This document shows, piece after piece, positions 14,446 through 22,169 of a stretch of 64,000 nt of DNA (its first letter is position 1; every line of letters begins with the position of its first letter). This DNA comes from a virus, in the IMG/VR virus record IMGVR_UViG_3300036715_001578, positions 1 to 64,000 of that record; one strand, written 5' to 3'. Both the position numbers and the translations under genes were made by a program. The notes under the pieces are model-generated. The model was not told the origin of the DNA. It did not search any database and saw nothing but the letters and a program-made list of their open reading frames with translations.

Positions 14446-14657
14446 TGATCTACCAAGCCTGCGGCGCTATCACCGCCTTCTCCCTCCTTGCCATGGGCCT
14501 GATCACCTTCGATGCTCTCGACGGACCTGTGTATGACCGACTCAACACGGCTCTCAAGCGCCTGAACGGGCGCCATGCAGGCATCGCCCTGCTCTTGGGC
14601 TGCGTCGCCCTGCTGAGCTTTTTGATCGCTTTGCTTGCTAAAGGAGCAACACCATGA
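14442..14657 (+). CDS. membrane protein with two transmembrane helices, 71 aa
   Basis: Two adjacent ATGs (14442, 14445) follow AAGGAGCTC. There are two hydrophobic segments (about residues 6-22 and 46-66) separated by a polar loop with a KRLNGR stretch. Its stop overlaps the next start. No family is recognised. Confidence 0.65.
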   Translation: MMIYQACGAITAFSLLAMGLITFDALDGPVYDRLNTALKRLNGRHAGIALLLGCVALLSFLIALLAKGATP

Positions 14658-14929
14658 GCCAAGACTTTGACGAGATCAACCCAGCACCCGAGGTGTCCTA
14701 CATCCCGCGCTGGTCCTTCACCTTGAGCAAGAAGGACGCGCTGCTGGTCCTCAAGGCCCTGGGTGGCCGCTTGACCGATGTCGAGGTCAAGGAGGCCAAG
14801 GAGCTTGGCGACCGCTTGACCGAGCTGCGGCAAGCCACCGGTCAGGACTACCAGAACTCCTTGGACCGTGCGGCACGCGCCGCGGCTGAAGGCTTCACCG
14901 GCAAGCGGAACGTAGCTCCAAAGAGCTGA
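14654..14929 (+). CDS. small protein, 91 aa, function unknown
   Basis: It starts after AAAGGAGCAACACC. Mostly helical and charged, it ends just before the next promoter, so it is probably the last gene of the transcript starting at 12972. Confidence 0.65.
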   Translation: MSQDFDEINPAPEVSYIPRWSFTLSKKDALLVLKALGGRLTDVEVKEAKELGDRLTELRQATGQDYQNSLDRAARAAAEGFTGKRNVAPKS

Positions 14930-14935
14930 AAGCCG

Positions 14936-14965
14936 TTTACATCACGGTCCGAATGGGTGTACAAT
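14936..14965 (+). promoter_or_regulatory. sigma70-type promoter
   Basis: TTTACA, 18-base spacer, TACAAT-CATCTTATCG, then AACAGTGATACTTAAGGAG before the ATG at 15002: nearly the same leader as at 12944. Confidence 0.9.
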
Positions 14966-15001
14966 CATCTTATCGACAACAGTGATACTTAAGGAGACGG
15001 C

Positions 15002-15268
15002 ATGAGCCTCCAATTTGCATTTCTCGAGATCGCCTACGACAATGGCTGCGTCAATAGGTCCATGCCCGAGAGCAAGGTCCTGGACAAGATGTGGGGCGTT
15101 GTACGCCTCAAGTTTGACTCGAAGGTCATCGCTGACGTCGACAAGGAGCTCTCTGCCATGCCTCGGCACGCTTTGGAGGAGCTTTGCTCTGGCGAGGAGT
15201 CCGAGCAACCGAGCGTGTCGCAAAACGCGCGCGACATCCTGGAACACGCTTTCAACCACATGGTGTGA
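15002..15268 (+). CDS. small protein, 88 aa, function unknown
   Basis: It starts after the conserved TTAAGGAGACGGC leader. Mixed alpha/beta with an acidic C-terminal half. It is followed after 2 bases by a small membrane protein. Confidence 0.65.
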   Translation: MSLQFAFLEIAYDNGCVNRSMPESKVLDKMWGVVRLKFDSKVIADVDKELSAMPRHALEELCSGEESEQPSVSQNARDILEHAFNHMV

Positions 15269-15270
15269 TC

Positions 15271-15387
15271 ATGAGCCTCCTGTCCCTCTACCTCTGCCTC
15301 AGCTTCGTGATGTTCGGCTTCCTCATGGTGATCTGGAACCGCAGCGACCCGTTCAACCTCATCCTCAAGGTAGCCTTCGGGCGTTGA
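15271..15387 (+). CDS. single-span membrane peptide, 38 aa
   Basis: ATG at 15271 to TGA at 15385-15387. One hydrophobic helix (LYLCLSFVMFGFLMVIW) is followed by a short polar tail. A toxin-like or host-membrane-modifying small phage protein is possible, but nothing specific is visible. Confidence 0.5.
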   Translation: MSLLSLYLCLSFVMFGFLMVIWNRSDPFNLILKVAFGR

Positions 15388-15443
15388 CCGGGCTCGCCGC
15401 CTTCGTCGTCCTCACCCACTTCGGCTACATCATCAAAGCCTGA
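15384..15443 (+). CDS. possible 19-aa membrane peptide
   Basis: TTG start overlapping the previous TGA, encoding a short hydrophobic peptide (LAAFVVLTHFGYII). It is supported only by the overlap and hydrophobicity, and may not be translated. Confidence 0.25.
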   Translation: MTGLAAFVVLTHFGYIIKA

Positions 15444-15453
15444 CAACTTTTTG

Positions 15454-15482
15454 TTTACAACTTGCTTGGCAGGTGTTACTAT
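15454..15482 (+). promoter_or_regulatory. sigma70-type promoter
   Basis: TTTACA, 17-base spacer, TACTAT, followed by a leader with AGGAAAGGAAA before the ATG at 15511. Confidence 0.85.
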
Positions 15483-15510
15483 CTAGACCACAATAGGAAA
15501 GGAAATCCCG

Positions 15511-17592
15511 ATGACCCACGTGCTGAACTTCAACGTCTTCAAGAAGGCGATCCAGAAGCGCTTCGCGGAGATGACGGCCAACAACGCCGCTCTGTTCCGC
15601 GTCAGCATCCCGAAGGATGAGACCGGTGCCAAGAGCGACCTGCTCTGGAACACCTACTTGGGCGCCTTCCCGGAAGGCACCAACCCGATGTACCGTGAGC
15701 GCACGGAGCACGACTGTACCTGCTGCCGCCACTTCATCCGTGACGTTGGCGACGTCGTGACGATCAACGCCGACGGCTCGCTCACGTCCATCTGGGACAT
15801 CGACATCGCCGCCAAGGAGCCGGCTTACCAAACTGTTGCCAACGCGCTGTCCGCGACCGTCAAGGCTCACGCCATCGGCGACGTGTTCCTGCACTACCTG
15901 GACAAGGCCGGCACCGACCGCAGCTTCGAGCAGCTGGTCAACGGCGGTCAGCAAGCCTGGGATCACTTCTTCGTCAACATCCCGCGCGCTTACGTGGTGG
16001 GCAAGGACCATGTCGCGACCAAGCTGAGCGAAGACCGCTCGGCCCGTGACTCCCTGCACCGCAGCCTGACCGACCTGAGCATCGAGAACATCGACGCGGT
16101 GCTGGAGCTGATCACGCAGGGCTCGATCTACCGCGGTGACCAGTTCAAGGGCGCCGTCACCTCCTTCCGTGAGCTGAAGGCCGCTTTCGACAAGCTGTCG
16201 GCTGACCGACAAGCGCTCTTCGCCTGGACCAAGTTCAAGGCAGCAGGCGCACTGTGCGGCTTCCGCACTTCGGTCATCGGCACGTTGGTCGAGGACTTGG
16301 CCATGAAGGAGCTGGATGACGCCGTCAAGATCTACGAGTCCAAGACCGCCCCGCAGAACTACAAGCGTCCGACGGCGCTGGTTACCAAGGGCATGATCGA
16401 GAAGGCCAAGGGCGAGCTGCAGAAGCTGGGCTTGGTCTCGGCCCTGGAACGCCGCTTCGCAGTCCTGACGGACATCACGGTCAACAACGTGTTGTTCGCC
16501 AACCGCGACGCCAAGGCGACCATGACCGGCGACGTGTTCGATGACCTGGTGGGTGACGCCAAGGTCTCGACCAGGTCCTTCGACAAGATCGAGGAGGTGG
16601 GCATCGAGAAGTTCCTGAAGGACATCCTGCCGACGGCCAAGTCGATCGAGCTGCTGTTGGAGAACAAGCACACCAACCGCCTGGTCAGCCTGATCGCTCC
16701 AACCGACCCGACGGCTGGCAAGCTGTTTGCTTGGGACAACTCCTTCAGCTGGTCCTACACCGGCGACGTGACGGACTCGATCAAGGAACGTGTTAAGAGC
16801 GCCGGCGGCCAAGTGGTCGGCGAGCTGTGCTGCCGCCTGGCCTGGGACTACACCGATGACCTGGATTTCCACATGGTCGAGCCGGGCGGCTCCGAGATCT
16901 ACTACGGCAGCTACCGGCTGAAGGGTGGCCGTAGCCTGTCTCCGTGCGGTGGCGAGCTGGACCTGGACGCCAACGGCGTTGACGGCATGAAGAACGAGCC
17001 GTGCGAGAACATCTACTACGCCAACCGCAACCGCATGAAAGAAGGCGTCTACGAGCTGTTCATCAACAACTTCGTCAAGCGGTCGACGGACGGCAAGGGC
17101 TTCGGCGTCGACATCGAGTTCGACGGCGTGACCACGACGATCTACTACGATCGCGCGATCCCGTCTCGGTCGAACCTGACCGTGGCGAAGATCAAGTACT
17201 CGAAGAAGGACGGCTTCACGATCATCGAGTCGCTGCCGAGCACGAGCACGACGAAGGATGTCTGGGGCCTGAAGACCCAGACCTTCCAGCAAGTCAACGT
17301 CGTGATGCTGTCACCGAACCACTGGGATGACCAGAAGGGCGCCGGCAACAAGCACTACTTCTTCATGCTGCAAGGCTGTGCCAATGACGGCACCGCCCGT
17401 GGCTTCTACAACGAGTTCCTGACCCCGGAGCTGAACAAGCACCGCAAGGTCCTGGAGATGGTCGGCTCCAAGCTGAAGGTCGCCAAGGCGTCCGAACAGC
17501 TGTCGGGCCTGGGCTTCTCGTCCACGGTACGCGACACCGTGGTCGTGCGTGTCAAGGGCGCTCTCAACCGCGTCATCCGAGTCGCATTCTGA
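15511..17592 (+). CDS. large protein with C-terminal YfaP/DUF2135-like beta domain
   Basis: A 693-residue protein. Residues 1-430 are mainly helical and unrecognised, with a CTCCRHF cysteine cluster near residue 70. From about 440 a beta domain has the DUF2135 pattern: LAWDYTDDLDFHMVEPGG, then GGELDLDAN, CENIYYANR and a glycine-rich strand. Codon use is highly biased and the promoter strong, so abundant early expression is likely. It is followed by the 17625 gene in one transcript. The function is unknown. Confidence 0.7.
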   Translation: MTHVLNFNVFKKAIQKRFAEMTANNAALFRVSIPKDETGAKSDLLWNTYLGAFPEGTNPMYRERTEHDCTCCRHFIRDVGDVVTINADGSLTSIWDIDIAAKEPAYQTVANALSATVKAHAIGDVFLHYLDKAGTDRSFEQLVNGGQQAWDHFFVNIPRAYVVGKDHVATKLSEDRSARDSLHRSLTDLSIENIDAVLELITQGSIYRGDQFKGAVTSFRELKAAFDKLSADRQALFAWTKFKAAGALCGFRTSVIGTLVEDLAMKELDDAVKIYESKTAPQNYKRPTALVTKGMIEKAKGELQKLGLVSALERRFAVLTDITVNNVLFANRDAKATMTGDVFDDLVGDAKVSTRSFDKIEEVGIEKFLKDILPTAKSIELLLENKHTNRLVSLIAPTDPTAGKLFAWDNSFSWSYTGDVTDSIKERVKSAGGQVVGELCCRLAWDYTDDLDFHMVEPGGSEIYYGSYRLKGGRSLSPCGGELDLDANGVDGMKNEPCENIYYANRNRMKEGVYELFINNFVKRSTDGKGFGVDIEFDGVTTTIYYDRAIPSRSNLTVAKIKYSKKDGFTIIESLPSTSTTKDVWGLKTQTFQQVNVVMLSPNHWDDQKGAGNKHYFFMLQGCANDGTARGFYNEFLTPELNKHRKVLEMVGSKLKVAKASEQLSGLGFSSTVRDTVVVRVKGALNRVIRVAF

Positions 17593-17624
17593 TCCACCCG
17601 TGCAACACTGAAAGGAAGCACATC

Positions 17625-18047
17625 ATGACAACCAACATCGACAACCTGCTGCTGCAGGCCTCCCGCCAGAAGTGGCGCTTCGACACGCCGAAGGGCGCGC
17701 TGGCCATCGAGGACCTGTGGGACCTGCCGCTGACCTCGGGCACCGGCAAGGCCAACCTGGACGACATCGCCAAGTCTCTGTTCCGCAAGGCCAAGGCCGA
17801 CAATGACGAGCCGACCAGCTTCGTCACGGCCAGCGCCAAGCCGGCTGACGTCGTCACGCCGCTGAAGCTCGAGGTCGTCAAGTACGTCATCGACGTCATC
17901 TCGACCGAACGCACGGCCGCCGCCAACGCCGCCGCTCGCGCCGCTCAGCGCCAGCTGGTGATGAAGGCCATCGACGACAAGAAGGCCAACGCCATCAACG
18001 ACATGTCCGTCGAGGACCTGCAGGCCCTGCTGGAATCGCTGAAGTAA
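17625..18047 (+). CDS. helical protein, 140 aa, partner of the 15511 protein
   Basis: It starts after AAAGGAAGCACATC, 32 bases behind the 15511 gene and with the same strong codon bias. The C-terminal half is a long Ala-rich helix (ERTAAANAAARAAQRQ) ending in a short Leu-rich segment, which suggests oligomerisation. No family is recognised. Co-expression suggests the two products act together. Confidence 0.65.
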   Translation: MTTNIDNLLLQASRQKWRFDTPKGALAIEDLWDLPLTSGTGKANLDDIAKSLFRKAKADNDEPTSFVTASAKPADVVTPLKLEVVKYVIDVISTERTAAANAAARAAQRQLVMKAIDDKKANAINDMSVEDLQALLESLK

Positions 18048-18067
18048 GCTTCGGCCTGGATGATGTG

Positions 18068-18095
18068 TTTACAAGGCTTGGCTTTGTGATACAAT
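18068..18095 (+). promoter_or_regulatory. sigma70-type promoter
   Basis: TTTACA, 16-base spacer, TACAAT-CATCCTACCG ahead of the ATG at 18128. Confidence 0.85.
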
Positions 18096-18127
18096 CATCC
18101 TACCGAATCCCAAACAGCGAGACTGCC

Positions 18128-18427
18128 ATGCAATACCCAAGCAACCTGTTCAACTTCAGCAAGCACTTGGGTATGCTGGTAACACGTGCTGGCGTCCTGC
18201 AGCACGCCGCTCGAGGCCTCCCGATCTTCGAGCCTGTCAATGACCGCACCGCCGATGAAGGCATGCACGTCATCTCGACAGGCTCGGGCGAGGAGGCCTC
18301 GTTCTATGTCAGCCATGTTGACAAGAAGCATGACGGCACCGTCAAGAGCTGGCTGCTGAAGCCCACGCTCGACACCGTGATCCGCCTGCCACAGCTCAGC
18401 AAGGCCAAGATTCTGGTGGTCGCATGA
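18128..18427 (+). CDS. small protein, 99 aa, function unknown
   Basis: The start is chosen downstream of the promoter; the longer upstream frame runs through it. Mixed alpha/beta, no family recognised. It overlaps the next gene by 4 bases (ATGA). Confidence 0.65.
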   Translation: MQYPSNLFNFSKHLGMLVTRAGVLQHAARGLPIFEPVNDRTADEGMHVISTGSGEEASFYVSHVDKKHDGTVKSWLLKPTLDTVIRLPQLSKAKILVVA

Positions 18428-18685
18428 GCTCGTTCAAAGAGGCGTTGTTGGTTCTCCCTGAAGCGGACCTGGTCCTGATGGCCGAGTCCCTGCTCGGGAA
18501 CGAGCTGTTCAGCATCGTCGTTGACGCTGAGACCAACCCGCTGGTGCTGAAGCACCAGAGCCACACAGCGCTCGACGAGCTCAGCAAGCGGCCGTACGTT
18601 CAAGCATTACCTGAAGCCAGCAAGGTTAAAGATCCTCGAGCTGGTTGAGCAAGCACGTCATCCCATCGACGCAACCGATGAGTAA
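18424..18685 (+). pseudogene. small protein with an apparent one-base insertion
   Basis: The frame from ATG 18424 is plausible (helical, Leu-rich) for about 58 residues. The +1 frame then continues TFKHYLKPARLKILELVEQA and ends at TAA 18683-18685, whereas the original frame stops at 18648. Removing one C near 18593 would give an 86-residue protein. It may be an assembly error or real decay. Confidence 0.5.
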
Positions 18686-18827
18686 CCAGCCGATGGAGGC
18701 TATCATGTAGCGCAAGCTATGCATATGATCACACAATAGAGAACTCATCTTTTATACTGTCCAGGAAAGATGGTTGGGCTTACGTATATGGCGAAAGCCT
18801 GGGCTTGACACAGGACTTTCCAAAAGC
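18686..18827 (+). other. non-coding interval before tRNA-Leu(TAG)
   Basis: It contains short hairpins (TAGC-GCAA-GCTA near 18713; GAAAG...CTTTC near 18793-18820), a TATACT sequence near 18755 and TTGACA at 18805. No convincing complete promoter or ORF is seen. Confidence 0.4.
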
Positions 18828-18914
18828 GCGCCCGTGGTGAAATTGGTAGACACACCAGGTTTAGGTCCTGACGCCAGCAGTGGCGTGCCGGTTCGAGTCC
18901 GGCCGGGCGCACCA
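18828..18914 (+). tRNA. tRNA-Leu(TAG)
   Basis: Acceptor GCGCCCG/CGGGCGC with ACCA, D loop GAAATTGGTAGACAC, anticodon loop TTTAGGT (TAG, reads CUA), variable arm GCCAGCAGTGGCG, T arm GCCGG-TTCGAGT-CCGGC. It completes the Leu codon set. The last A of CCA is the first base of the next ATG. Confidence 0.92.
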
Positions 18915-19192
18915 TGAGAGACAATCTGTTCACCGAGATCTTCGCCGACCTTTCGAGCCCGCCATACGTCGCGTTCGGCGGCAAGGCTCCCGAGCCTCAA
19001 GAGCCTGGGGCTCACGCCATCGCGGACGCAGTCTGCGAGATGCTGCAGGCTCGCATCCAGCTCCGGCAAGCTCAAGCCAAGGTGCCGAGCTACACCGGGC
19101 AGTGGAGCGACCAGGACTACTGGCAAACGGAGCTCGGCCAGTATAACGCCGCATGCGATAAGCTGGCGAAAGCCTTGCGAAGCGGGCCGTGA
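18914..19192 (+). CDS. small protein, 92 aa, function unknown
   Basis: ATG shares its A with the CCA end of tRNA-Leu(TAG), the same arrangement as at 12413. The product is helical and Gln/Ala-rich with no recognised family. Its stop overlaps the GTG of the next gene. Confidence 0.6.
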   Translation: MRDNLFTEIFADLSSPPYVAFGGKAPEPQEPGAHAIADAVCEMLQARIQLRQAQAKVPSYTGQWSDQDYWQTELGQYNAACDKLAKALRSGP

Positions 19193-19503
19193 ACCGCGCC
19201 TTCTGCCTCCAGCTGCAAGACGCATTGCTGACGGCAGGCTATGATGACGCTTCGCTGAAGTACCTGAGCGACAGCATCGCGACCTTCACGCTGTCGCACA
19301 AAGGCGTCATTCGGCGCATGGGCATCGAGGTGACGGTTCCTGGGCACGCTCGTGTGCATGAAGGGCATGACCCTGACAGAGAGCCGCTCCTCATCGACTA
19401 CGAGACGGTCGCTGAGCTTGCAACCGCGATCTTTGACCGTGACCCAGGCGCGCATGACGTGCCTGACTTCAAGCACTTCACAGGACTCAACGATGAAACG
19501 TGA
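19189..19503 (+). CDS. possible divergent LQQ-module protein, 104 aa
   Basis: GTG start overlapping the previous TGA. The N-terminus reads FCLQLQDALLTAGYDDASLKYL, followed by two beta-like stretches, resembling the LQQ module but with Gln-Asp in place of Gln-Gln. Its end overlaps the next gene by 11 bases. The function is unknown. Confidence 0.55.
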   Translation: MNRAFCLQLQDALLTAGYDDASLKYLSDSIATFTLSHKGVIRRMGIEVTVPGHARVHEGHDPDREPLLIDYETVAELATAIFDRDPGAHDVPDFKHFTGLNDET

Positions 19504-19798
19504 ACAGCTGCTGGCGCTTGATACGCTACTCAGCTCCTACAAGGACAACCTGCACGCGATGACCTCAAAGGCCATGGCGAAGATCGAGTACGCCAAGGTT
19601 GCGGTTCTCTACGAGCTGTTCGAGCTCGCCACCGACGAGCAGTGCGAGGGCTTCCTCAACCTGTACAAGGACGGCGTGACGGACAAGAACATCATGACCG
19701 CTTTGGCGCTGTGCGAGCGTACGGTGACCGACATGCACAAACGGCCGCTGACCTACATGGTCATCAACGGCGTGCACCACAAGCTGGTGCATGCATGA
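19493..19798 (+). CDS. helical protein, 101 aa, function unknown
   Basis: ATG at 19493 is preferred over the longer upstream frame, which shadows the previous gene. Charged and helical, with a possible short C-terminal strand (YMVINGVHHKLVHA). It overlaps the next ATG by 4 bases. Confidence 0.6.
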   Translation: MKREQLLALDTLLSSYKDNLHAMTSKAMAKIEYAKVAVLYELFELATDEQCEGFLNLYKDGVTDKNIMTALALCERTVTDMHKRPLTYMVINGVHHKLVHA

Positions 19799-19995
19799 TC
19801 AGCGTTCCCTCAAACCTCTACGACGCCATTCACGAGCTGTTGACTGAGCGGCACTTCCGGTTTCGGTCGATCAGCAGCCCGTATGCCAGCTTCAGCTTCA
19901 GCACGCCTGAGCTCGAGCAGGCGGCTGGGCTGCTGATCACCGACAAGTACGGCGCCGCCGTCATGACACAGTCGGTCGAGGGTGAGCATGCCTGA
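19795..19995 (+). CDS. small protein, 66 aa, function unknown
   Basis: Overlaps both neighbours (GCATGA junction upstream; 8 bases into the glycosylase gene downstream). Mixed helix and strand, no family recognised. Part of the tightly packed 18914-21904 run. Confidence 0.55.
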   Translation: MISVPSNLYDAIHELLTERHFRFRSISSPYASFSFSTPELEQAAGLLITDKYGAAVMTQSVEGEHA

Positions 19996-20923
19996 AGGTC
20001 CAGAGGTTAAGCGCAACGCCGACCTGCTCGACGAGCTAGTGATCGGCAACACCCTCGAACGCATCGAGTTGGTCTCAGGCAAGCTGCTCAAGAAAGGCAT
20101 CCCAGGCCTTGACAAATTCAAGCCAGGCGTGGTCACACAAGTGCGGGCCCACGGCAAACTCATCAAGCTCACGCTTGACAACGGCGGCGAGCTGACGTCC
20201 ACTCTGGGCATGAGCGGTTGGTGGTACCCGGCCTCCGACAGCATCCATGTCGCTCACAACAACCAGAAGGCCTATGTCGGCGGCGCTCTAGTGCCGATGC
20301 GTGACATCATCAACTCGGCGTTGAAGCATGCCAGAGTCCAGCTTCGCGGCGACTACGGCCTGCATAAGGACGAGGTTCACGCTGTCTACACCGACATGCG
20401 CAACTTTGGCAACATGGAGTACTGGCCTGACGGCATGCCCGAAGCTGAGCTGAAGCGCCGCATCGGCTTTGACCTGCTCAATGAGCTGCCGAAGCTGATG
20501 ACCGACATGGCGGTGGCCAAAGGCACGGTCGTTGCGCTCAAGGAGGGCGCGCCGAAGCGGGTGCAGAACATGCGAATGGGCGATGTCGCTCTCGAGCAAA
20601 GCTTCATCGCTGGCTTAGGCAACATCTACCGGGCGGAAACCTTCTGGCTGACAGGCATCAACCCGCATGTTAGGCTGAAAGACCTCCCGACGGAGGACTG
20701 GCTGAAGTTCTGCGAGGTTGCCATGGTGGTGCTGCAGATCGCCTACATGTACAGCGGCTCGATGCGCTATCGCATGGACTTCATCCATGAGGTGACCGGC
20801 ATCATCCTGCCTGCCGACCATCGTGGCCACTTGGCCTACGGGCGCACACATGACATCTGCAGGCGGCCGATCATCCGCGATGACTCATTTGCGCGCCCGC
20901 TGTGGCGCTTGGAGACCGCATGA
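19988..20923 (+). CDS. mutM: Fpg/Nei-family DNA glycosylase/AP lyase
   Basis: A 311-residue protein. The start is placed at the ATG giving MPEGPEVKR, because Fpg/Nei enzymes use the N-terminal Pro2 as nucleophile with Glu3. The helix-two-turn-helix region is visible as IAGLGNIYRAETFWLTGINPH (about residues 205-225). The usual C-terminal Cys4 zinc finger is replaced by AYGRTHDICRRPIIRDD with one Cys, so it is a zincless form or a shortened variant. It excises oxidised bases; in the phage it may protect or edit DNA. Confidence 0.92.
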   Translation: MPEGPEVKRNADLLDELVIGNTLERIELVSGKLLKKGIPGLDKFKPGVVTQVRAHGKLIKLTLDNGGELTSTLGMSGWWYPASDSIHVAHNNQKAYVGGALVPMRDIINSALKHARVQLRGDYGLHKDEVHAVYTDMRNFGNMEYWPDGMPEAELKRRIGFDLLNELPKLMTDMAVAKGTVVALKEGAPKRVQNMRMGDVALEQSFIAGLGNIYRAETFWLTGINPHVRLKDLPTEDWLKFCEVAMVVLQIAYMYSGSMRYRMDFIHEVTGIILPADHRGHLAYGRTHDICRRPIIRDDSFARPLWRLETA

Positions 20924-21195
20924 TGTCCTTAGACAGCACAGTAGAAACCGTCGAATTTCCCTCTAGTGTCATGACACTTACCCAGAAGCGCGTGCTAACG
21001 GTGCTGTCTAGAATCAAGGACCAAATAGTTAGCGATCATGATGACGCCCTCGCTTACTCTGAAGCGCTAAATGACATCCTCGATGAGCTGGGCCAAGCTG
21101 ACTTCTTCGGCACCGAAGGGCAGAATGACCCACGCGGGGACCAACGCAACGGCCTCTGGACCATGGGGCGCGTTGAAGGCGTAGACCCGCGATGA
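20920..21195 (+). CDS. small protein, 91 aa, function unknown
   Basis: ATG within the glycosylase stop (GCATGATG). The middle is a helical acidic segment; the C-terminus is rich in Gly/Asp/Arg. No family recognised. Confidence 0.55.
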   Translation: MMSLDSTVETVEFPSSVMTLTQKRVLTVLSRIKDQIVSDHDDALAYSEALNDILDELGQADFFGTEGQNDPRGDQRNGLWTMGRVEGVDPR

Positions 21196-21632
21196 TCCGC
21201 CGCATCGGCTCCGTGGATGTGGGCTGGCCGCTTCGCCAAGCGGCCAACGAGATCAGGTACCTGAGCTACAAGGTCAACACGCCGAAGCGGTTTCAAACGC
21301 ATCAGCTTCATAATCTTGCCGCTCAGCACCTGATGACGCACCTGAGCTACATCGCAGGCGTGCCGGTTGAGAAGCTCGACTTCGTCTACTTCTCAGTCTG
21401 CGCCGGCGCTGAGGAGCACGTTGACGAGCTCGACCTCGAGCGGTTCACGGACCGCACACTCGTTGTGCCCCTCATCCTGCCTAGCGGCGTCTCAACCATC
21501 ACGGCCGACGGCGTCACGATGCAGGTAGAGCTTGACAAGGTCTACGAGTTCAACCATCAGCGGCCCCACCGCATGGACCTCGAGGATACCCAATCCGGGT
21601 GCGTTGTGCTGATGGTAGCGGTGCTGAAATGA
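21192..21632 (+). CDS. 2OG-Fe(II)-oxygenase/cupin-like protein, 146 aa
   Basis: The C-terminal two thirds have a double-stranded beta-helix pattern: FSVCAGAEEHVDELD (H-x-D), a TLVVPLILPSG strand, ELDKVYEFNHQRPHRMD (distal His) and a final strand CVVLMVAVL. These match small phage proteins predicted to bind iron and 2-oxoglutarate. The substrate is unknown; a role on nucleic acid or protein cannot be decided. It overlaps both neighbours by 4 bases. Confidence 0.6.
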   Translation: MIRRIGSVDVGWPLRQAANEIRYLSYKVNTPKRFQTHQLHNLAAQHLMTHLSYIAGVPVEKLDFVYFSVCAGAEEHVDELDLERFTDRTLVVPLILPSGVSTITADGVTMQVELDKVYEFNHQRPHRMDLEDTQSGCVVLMVAVLK

Positions 21633-21904
21633 GCAAGAACAAGCTCCTGGAGCTTCAACAAACGTTCATCGACCGACTTGCGCTTGACTATGACGTGGTC
21701 CTGCGGGACAAGAAGCTGCACGTGATGCGGGGCACACGGATCATGATCCACGCTGTCTTCATGGAGACCGTGGATCAGGTGATGCTGGCGTTCTTCACCG
21801 GCAACCCGATCTTCTTCGTGTGGTCAGAGGATGGGCCTGCTTACATCGCCAAGATCGGCGTTGAGCGTTTGCACAAAGAGCTCGACAAGAATCCGTGGAA
21901 GTAA
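21629..21904 (+). CDS. LQQ-module protein, 91 aa
   Basis: One of the cleanest examples of the module: KLLELQQTFIDRLALDYDVV at residues 5-24, then strands DKKLHVMRG, IMIHAVF, PIFFVW and a final helix. Nothing else is recognised. It is directly followed by the permuted tmRNA gene. Confidence 0.65.
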   Translation: MSKNKLLELQQTFIDRLALDYDVVLRDKKLHVMRGTRIMIHAVFMETVDQVMLAFFTGNPIFFVWSEDGPAYIAKIGVERLHKELDKNPWK

Positions 21905-22169
21905 ATAAGAGCTGAACAGCGTAAACTGAAGGTAAGAAAAGCGGCGACACCCGGGTTCAATTCCCGGCACCTCCACCCAAGCACATATCATGTGTTCTTC
22001 GGTGGGGGTGACTTGGCGATCGACCGACGCGTAGTATGACCATAGGCGCTCGATAGGTGACTGCCGTAAGCAGCGCAAAGCATTACAAACGCAAACGACT
22101 CTGTCTACGCGATGGCGGCCTAATAAGCCTTCGGAGTTCGTAGCCGTACTTGGCAACAGAAACGGCTAC
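21905..22169 (+). ncRNA. ssrA: circularly permuted tmRNA (two-piece ssrA)
   Basis: Order on the DNA: the acceptor-side piece with T arm CCGGG-TTCAATT-CCCGG (21951-21967) and acceptor CACCTCC-A-CCCA (to 21979); an intervening hairpin CACAT-ATC-ATGTG; then the 5' piece starting GGGGGTG (22004-22010), which pairs with CACCTCC. Downstream GCAAACGAC opens a tag frame at 22091 encoding ANDSVYAMAA followed by two TAA codons, then a hairpin GTAGCCGT/ACGGCTAC. This is the 3'-half-before-5'-half order of permuted ssrA genes known in alphaproteobacteria, some cyanobacteria and some betaproteobacteria. Exact outer ends are not certain. tmRNA rescues stalled ribosomes and tags the products. Confidence 0.88.

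Noticed and set aside
15433-17292. 619-codon open frame on the minus strand
   Set aside because: It lies antisense to the strongly biased 15511 gene; the product is Val/Asp/Arg/Leu-rich repetitive sequence typical of the complement of GC-rich coding DNA. It has no promoter or start context.
2870-18095. CRISPR-like or integrated repeat array from recurring TTTACA...TACAATCAT sequences
   Set aside because: The copies are single, kilobases apart, each directly upstream of a gene and on both strands; they are promoters.
21951-21979. Isolated T arm and acceptor 3' end, first read as a tRNA fragment or attachment-site remnant
   Set aside because: No matching 5' half lies upstream, but a matching acceptor 5' strand and a tag frame follow downstream, so it is the first piece of a permuted tmRNA.
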